From: an uncultured Bacilli bacterium
GTDB taxonomy: Bacteria > Bacillota_I > Bacilli_A > RF39 > UBA660
Assembly: GCA_947630865.1 (NCBI GenBank)
Contig: CANRJE010000054.1
Location: 1 to 9,420, forward strand
Length of the DNA stretch: 9,420 nt
Direction: 5' to 3'
Within the stretch, counting starts at the first letter, position 1. Each line of letters starts with the position of its first letter. Positions 7,875-9,420 of this stretch are shown here, one piece after another. The position numbers and the translations under genes are program-made. Under the pieces are notes generated by a model. It was not told the DNA's origin and searched no databases. It saw only the letters and a list, made by a program, of their open reading frames with translations.

Positions 7875-7990
7875 CATACTAACATTTTATAATTTTTAAG
7901 TTGATTTTAACAGGAAACATTTCAAGGGTAAAAAATTATTAATAAAAATTCCTATTTATATTATCAAATGTTATACATAAAAAAGCAAAC

Positions 7991-8074
7991 TTTATACACT
8001 TTGAAGTTGTAAGATAAAAGTAGACACAAAAAAGATGTGTTTACTTTTTATTGACAAGTTCATTTATACACTTT
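7991..8074 (-). repeat. 12-base direct repeat flanking the terminator, with extended -10-like sequence
   Basis: TTTATACACTTT occurs at 7991-8002 and again at 8063-8074, 72 bases apart, on either side of the hairpin at 8016-8048. Read on the minus strand it is AAAGTGTATAAA, which contains TGTATAAA, an extended -10 look-alike. The copy at 7991-8002 lies after the terminator and about 130 bases before the XRE start, where a promoter would be expected. The other copy overlaps the last codons of the 284-residue protein. No strong -35 is visible. The rest of the 7875-8015 gap shows nothing I can support. Confidence 0.3.
8016..8048 (-). terminator. Strong hairpin terminator after the 284-residue membrane protein
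   Basis: On the minus strand AAAAGTAAACACA pairs with TGTGTCTACTTTT across a 7-base loop, with one mismatch in 13 positions. The T-rich 3' arm continues into ATCTT. It starts 15 bases after the stop codon. Because it has A-runs on one side and T-runs on the other, it could also stop transcription from the opposite strand. Confidence 0.8.
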
Positions 8075-8918
8075 TTAACTTTTGATTGGCTCTTTTTATC
8101 ATGTATATAGACATTGATGTATTTACAATACAAACTACAAATCCCATTAGGCTAGTCATTAACATTTTAAATTCACTATCATTTGTTCCAAACTCTGATA
8201 CCATTGCAACTTCTAAAGAAATCATTGAAATCATAACAACAGTTAAGTTAATACACTTACTTGATGCTAAAAGTGGACTATGGTCTTTTCGATATTTAAC
8301 AACATTTATAATAGCACTTATTATTAAATAAAAATCATACATTGCAACTATATAAATAATAAATCCCGCATAAGTTATCTCTTTATTTTGTTTAATAATT
8401 AAAATAATCATACCTGATAATATTAAATTTAAAAATAAAAGAATTATACCTGTTAACTTTAATTTTTTATATTCTTCTTTTAAATTTTTACCAATTTCAT
8501 TTTTAATGTCTTTTACAATAAATAATTTCATTAAACATAGTATTAAATAATAAATCGCAAAAGTCATAAACCACCAAGATTTATAATAAATTCCTGTTAC
8601 TAATTTAAAAATGCCATAAATAAAATGAACCAAGGTTGCAAATGCTAAACTAATCTTAACTATTAAAAGTTCATGTTTCTTATACAACTCATAAAGTTTA
8701 GACTTTTTAATAGCATTATTACTAAATTCACATATTTTACAAAACCAAATAATGAATATAATTAAAGCATAAGTAGATAAAAGATAACTTACATAAGCAA
8801 TAGGTGTATTTTCTAAATGAAAACTAAAAACATAAATAAGCAAACCAAAAGATAAATTAAATAAAATAAATCCAATTATTTTATTAGGAATAAATAATTT
8901 GTTTAATATTTTTTTCAT
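8064..8918 (-). CDS. Eight-helix membrane protein of unknown function
   Basis: A 284-residue, strongly hydrophobic protein with about eight membrane segments, near 15-34, 41-62, 84-108, 113-135, 154-176, 181-206, 219-241 and 251-274. Positively charged loops at 65-82 (NNAIKKSKLYELYKKH) and 136-154 (KDIKNEIGKNLKEEYKKLK) should be cytoplasmic. The most distinctive part is the C-terminal quarter: SPLLASSKCINL, then MISMISLEVAM and SEFGTNDSEF. Its buried Glu236 and small polar residues look conserved rather than random. I have an impression of similar C-terminal sequences in other Firmicutes integral membrane proteins but cannot name a family. No ATP-binding or known transporter motif is seen. 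The start has an AGAGG site five bases upstream. It begins 55 bases after the small membrane protein gene, with a terminator in between, so it may be transcribed by read-through. Function is not inferred. Confidence 0.8.
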   Translation of the reverse strand: MKKILNKLFIPNKIIGFILFNLSFGLLIYVFSFHLENTPIAYVSYLLSTYALIIFIIWFCKICEFSNNAIKKSKLYELYKKHELLIVKISLAFATLVHFIYGIFKLVTGIYYKSWWFMTFAIYYLILCLMKLFIVKDIKNEIGKNLKEEYKKLKLTGIILLFLNLILSGMIILIIKQNKEITYAGFIIYIVAMYDFYLIISAIINVVKYRKDHSPLLASSKCINLTVVMISMISLEVAMVSEFGTNDSEFKMLMTSLMGFVVCIVNTSMSIYMIKRANQKLKSV

Positions 8919-8923
8919 ATTGA

Positions 8924-8928
8924 CCTCT
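8924..8928 (-). promoter_or_regulatory. Ribosome binding site of the 284-residue membrane protein
   Basis: AGAGG on the minus strand, five bases before the ATG at 8918. It is moderate in strength and confirms the start. Confidence 0.7.
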
Positions 8929-8941
8929 AATATATAAAAAG

Positions 8942-8963
8942 AAAAAAAGGAAGAATATCTTCC
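8942..8963 (-). terminator. Intrinsic terminator between the two membrane protein genes
   Basis: On the minus strand GGAAGA-TAT-TCTTCC is a perfect 6-base stem with a 3-base loop, followed at once by seven T residues. It starts ten bases after the stop of the upstream small gene. The short stem suggests partial termination, letting some transcription pass to the gene at 8918. Confidence 0.75.
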
Positions 8964-8973
8964 AAGTAAATAA

Positions 8974-9369
8974 CTAATCTTTGTTACTTTTTAAATAAGA
9001 ATATATTGGATAGTTAAGTACACAAATAAGTAAACCTATAATACCAGTTATAATACCAATTAATAAATCCGTTTTTGATGGATCTCCAACCATAACTTTA
9101 CTCATACCAAATCCAATTATTAAAGCTCCAACAATTCCTATAAACCAAGTAAATACAATTCCAAAGTTTATAGGTGCATGTTCTTTTTTAGGATGATTAC
9201 TTCTATAAACAGGAATAATGCAAAGTAGAATAATAAATCCTAAAATTGCTACAACAACACCTGCCTTAAACAAATCCCATTCAGGTATTAAACACATGCA
9301 CATACCTATTGCAAATACTAAACCACCAATAGTTCCTAAAATTATTTCTAATAAAGTTTCTTTTTTCAC
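8974..9369 (-). CDS. Small four-helix membrane protein with an internal two-helix duplication
   Basis: A hydrophobic protein of 131 residues if started at the GTG at 9369, or 135 from the ATG at 9381. The GTG is preferred because GGAGG (9379-9375) lies five bases before it, whereas no ribosome binding site precedes the ATG. Numbered from the ATG, helices lie near 10-30, 38-58, 74-94 and 105-125. The two halves resemble each other: GGLVFAIGMCMCLIPEW then VVAILGFIILLCIIPVY, against GALIIGFGMSKVMVGDP then IGIITGIIGLLICVLNYPIY. This indicates an ancestral duplication of a helical hairpin. The loop at 60-71 (RSNHPKKEHAPI) is positive and probably cytoplasmic, with both termini also inside. No catalytic motif is seen and I cannot name the family; it resembles uncharacterised small membrane proteins of Clostridia. 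It sits 18 bases after the upstream gene fragment, so the two look like one operon. Confidence 0.75.
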   Translation of the reverse strand: MKKETLLEIILGTIGGLVFAIGMCMCLIPEWDLFKAGVVVAILGFIILLCIIPVYRSNHPKKEHAPINFGIVFTWFIGIVGALIIGFGMSKVMVGDPSKTDLLIGIITGIIGLLICVLNYPIYSYLKSNKD

Positions 9370-9374
9370 TTTTA

Positions 9375-9379
9375 CCTCC
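9375..9379 (-). promoter_or_regulatory. Ribosome binding site that decides a GTG start
   Basis: GGAGG on the minus strand overlaps the last base of the ATG at 9381-9379 and lies five bases before GTG at 9369. The upstream ATG has only AT-rich sequence before it, so the GTG is the likelier start. Confidence 0.75.
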
Positions 9380-9387
9380 ATATAACT

Positions 9388-9420
9388 TTATTTACTTAAT
9401 TTTTCTTTAATTTCTTTTTG
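9388..9420 (-). CDS. C-terminal end of an unidentified upstream gene (partial)
   Basis: One minus-strand frame is open from the right edge and ends in TAA at 9390-9388, giving the last ten residues QKEIKEKLSK. The other two minus-strand frames hit stops within this short stretch. A lysine/glutamate-rich helical ending is typical of many cytoplasmic proteins and does not identify a family. The stop lies 18 bases before the GTG of the next gene, with the ribosome binding site in between, the usual spacing within an operon. The call is tentative because so little is visible. Confidence 0.45.
   Translation of the reverse strand, partial: QKEIKEKLSK

Noticed and set aside
7936..7945. TTATTAATAA palindrome as an operator.
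   Set aside because: A ten-base AT-only palindrome with no extension is expected by chance in such AT-rich sequence.
8086..8331. Plus-strand open frame of 81 codons.
   Set aside because: It lies opposite the eight-helix membrane protein, lacks a ribosome binding site and shows no recognisable protein features.

Overview
The window is very AT-rich (about a quarter G+C by eye) and every gene I can support lies on the minus strand, so gene order runs from high to low coordinates. Strong AAGGAG-type ribosome binding sites, short intrinsic terminators, a Firmicutes-type membrane-tethered XRE regulator and a giant ZmpA/ZmpB/ZmpC-type surface metalloprotease suggest a low-GC Gram-positive, host-associated bacterium. 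My best guess is an uncultured gut Bacilli lineage (RF39/Mollicutes-related or Erysipelotrichia-like), but this is inference. Tryptophan is read as TGG and the reading frames stay open under the standard bacterial code, which argues against a TGA=Trp mycoplasma.

Layout in the direction of transcription. At the right edge (9420-9388) is the last part of an unidentified gene. A small four-helix membrane protein follows closely (9369-8974, probably starting at a GTG), ended by a hairpin plus T-run terminator. Within 55 bases begins a 284-residue, eight-helix membrane protein of unknown function (8918-8064), ended by a second strong hairpin. After a roughly 200-base gap comes a 235-residue XRE repressor-like protein with three membrane segments and an exported tail (7860-7153), ended by a third hairpin.

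The dominant gene (6885-1, running off the left edge) is a secreted, membrane-anchored M26-type zinc endopeptidase of at least 2295 residues. Its order is: signal peptide, cohesin-like domain, two-helix membrane hairpin, split dockerin-like calcium-binding pair, four tandem units of about 210 residues (Ig-like), the M26 N-terminal/GLUG beta-helix region, and the catalytic domain with HETAH and a glutamate 20 residues later. The sequence ends inside the catalytic domain, close to its expected end.

The main biological point is that a cohesin-like and a dockerin-like module sit in one protease chain, on either side of a membrane hairpin. This sits where streptococcal Zmp/IgA1 proteases carry an N-terminal LPxTG motif and two membrane helices. 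It suggests a sortase-independent way of arranging or crosslinking surface proteases. The membrane-bound XRE gene directly upstream is a candidate regulator by position only.
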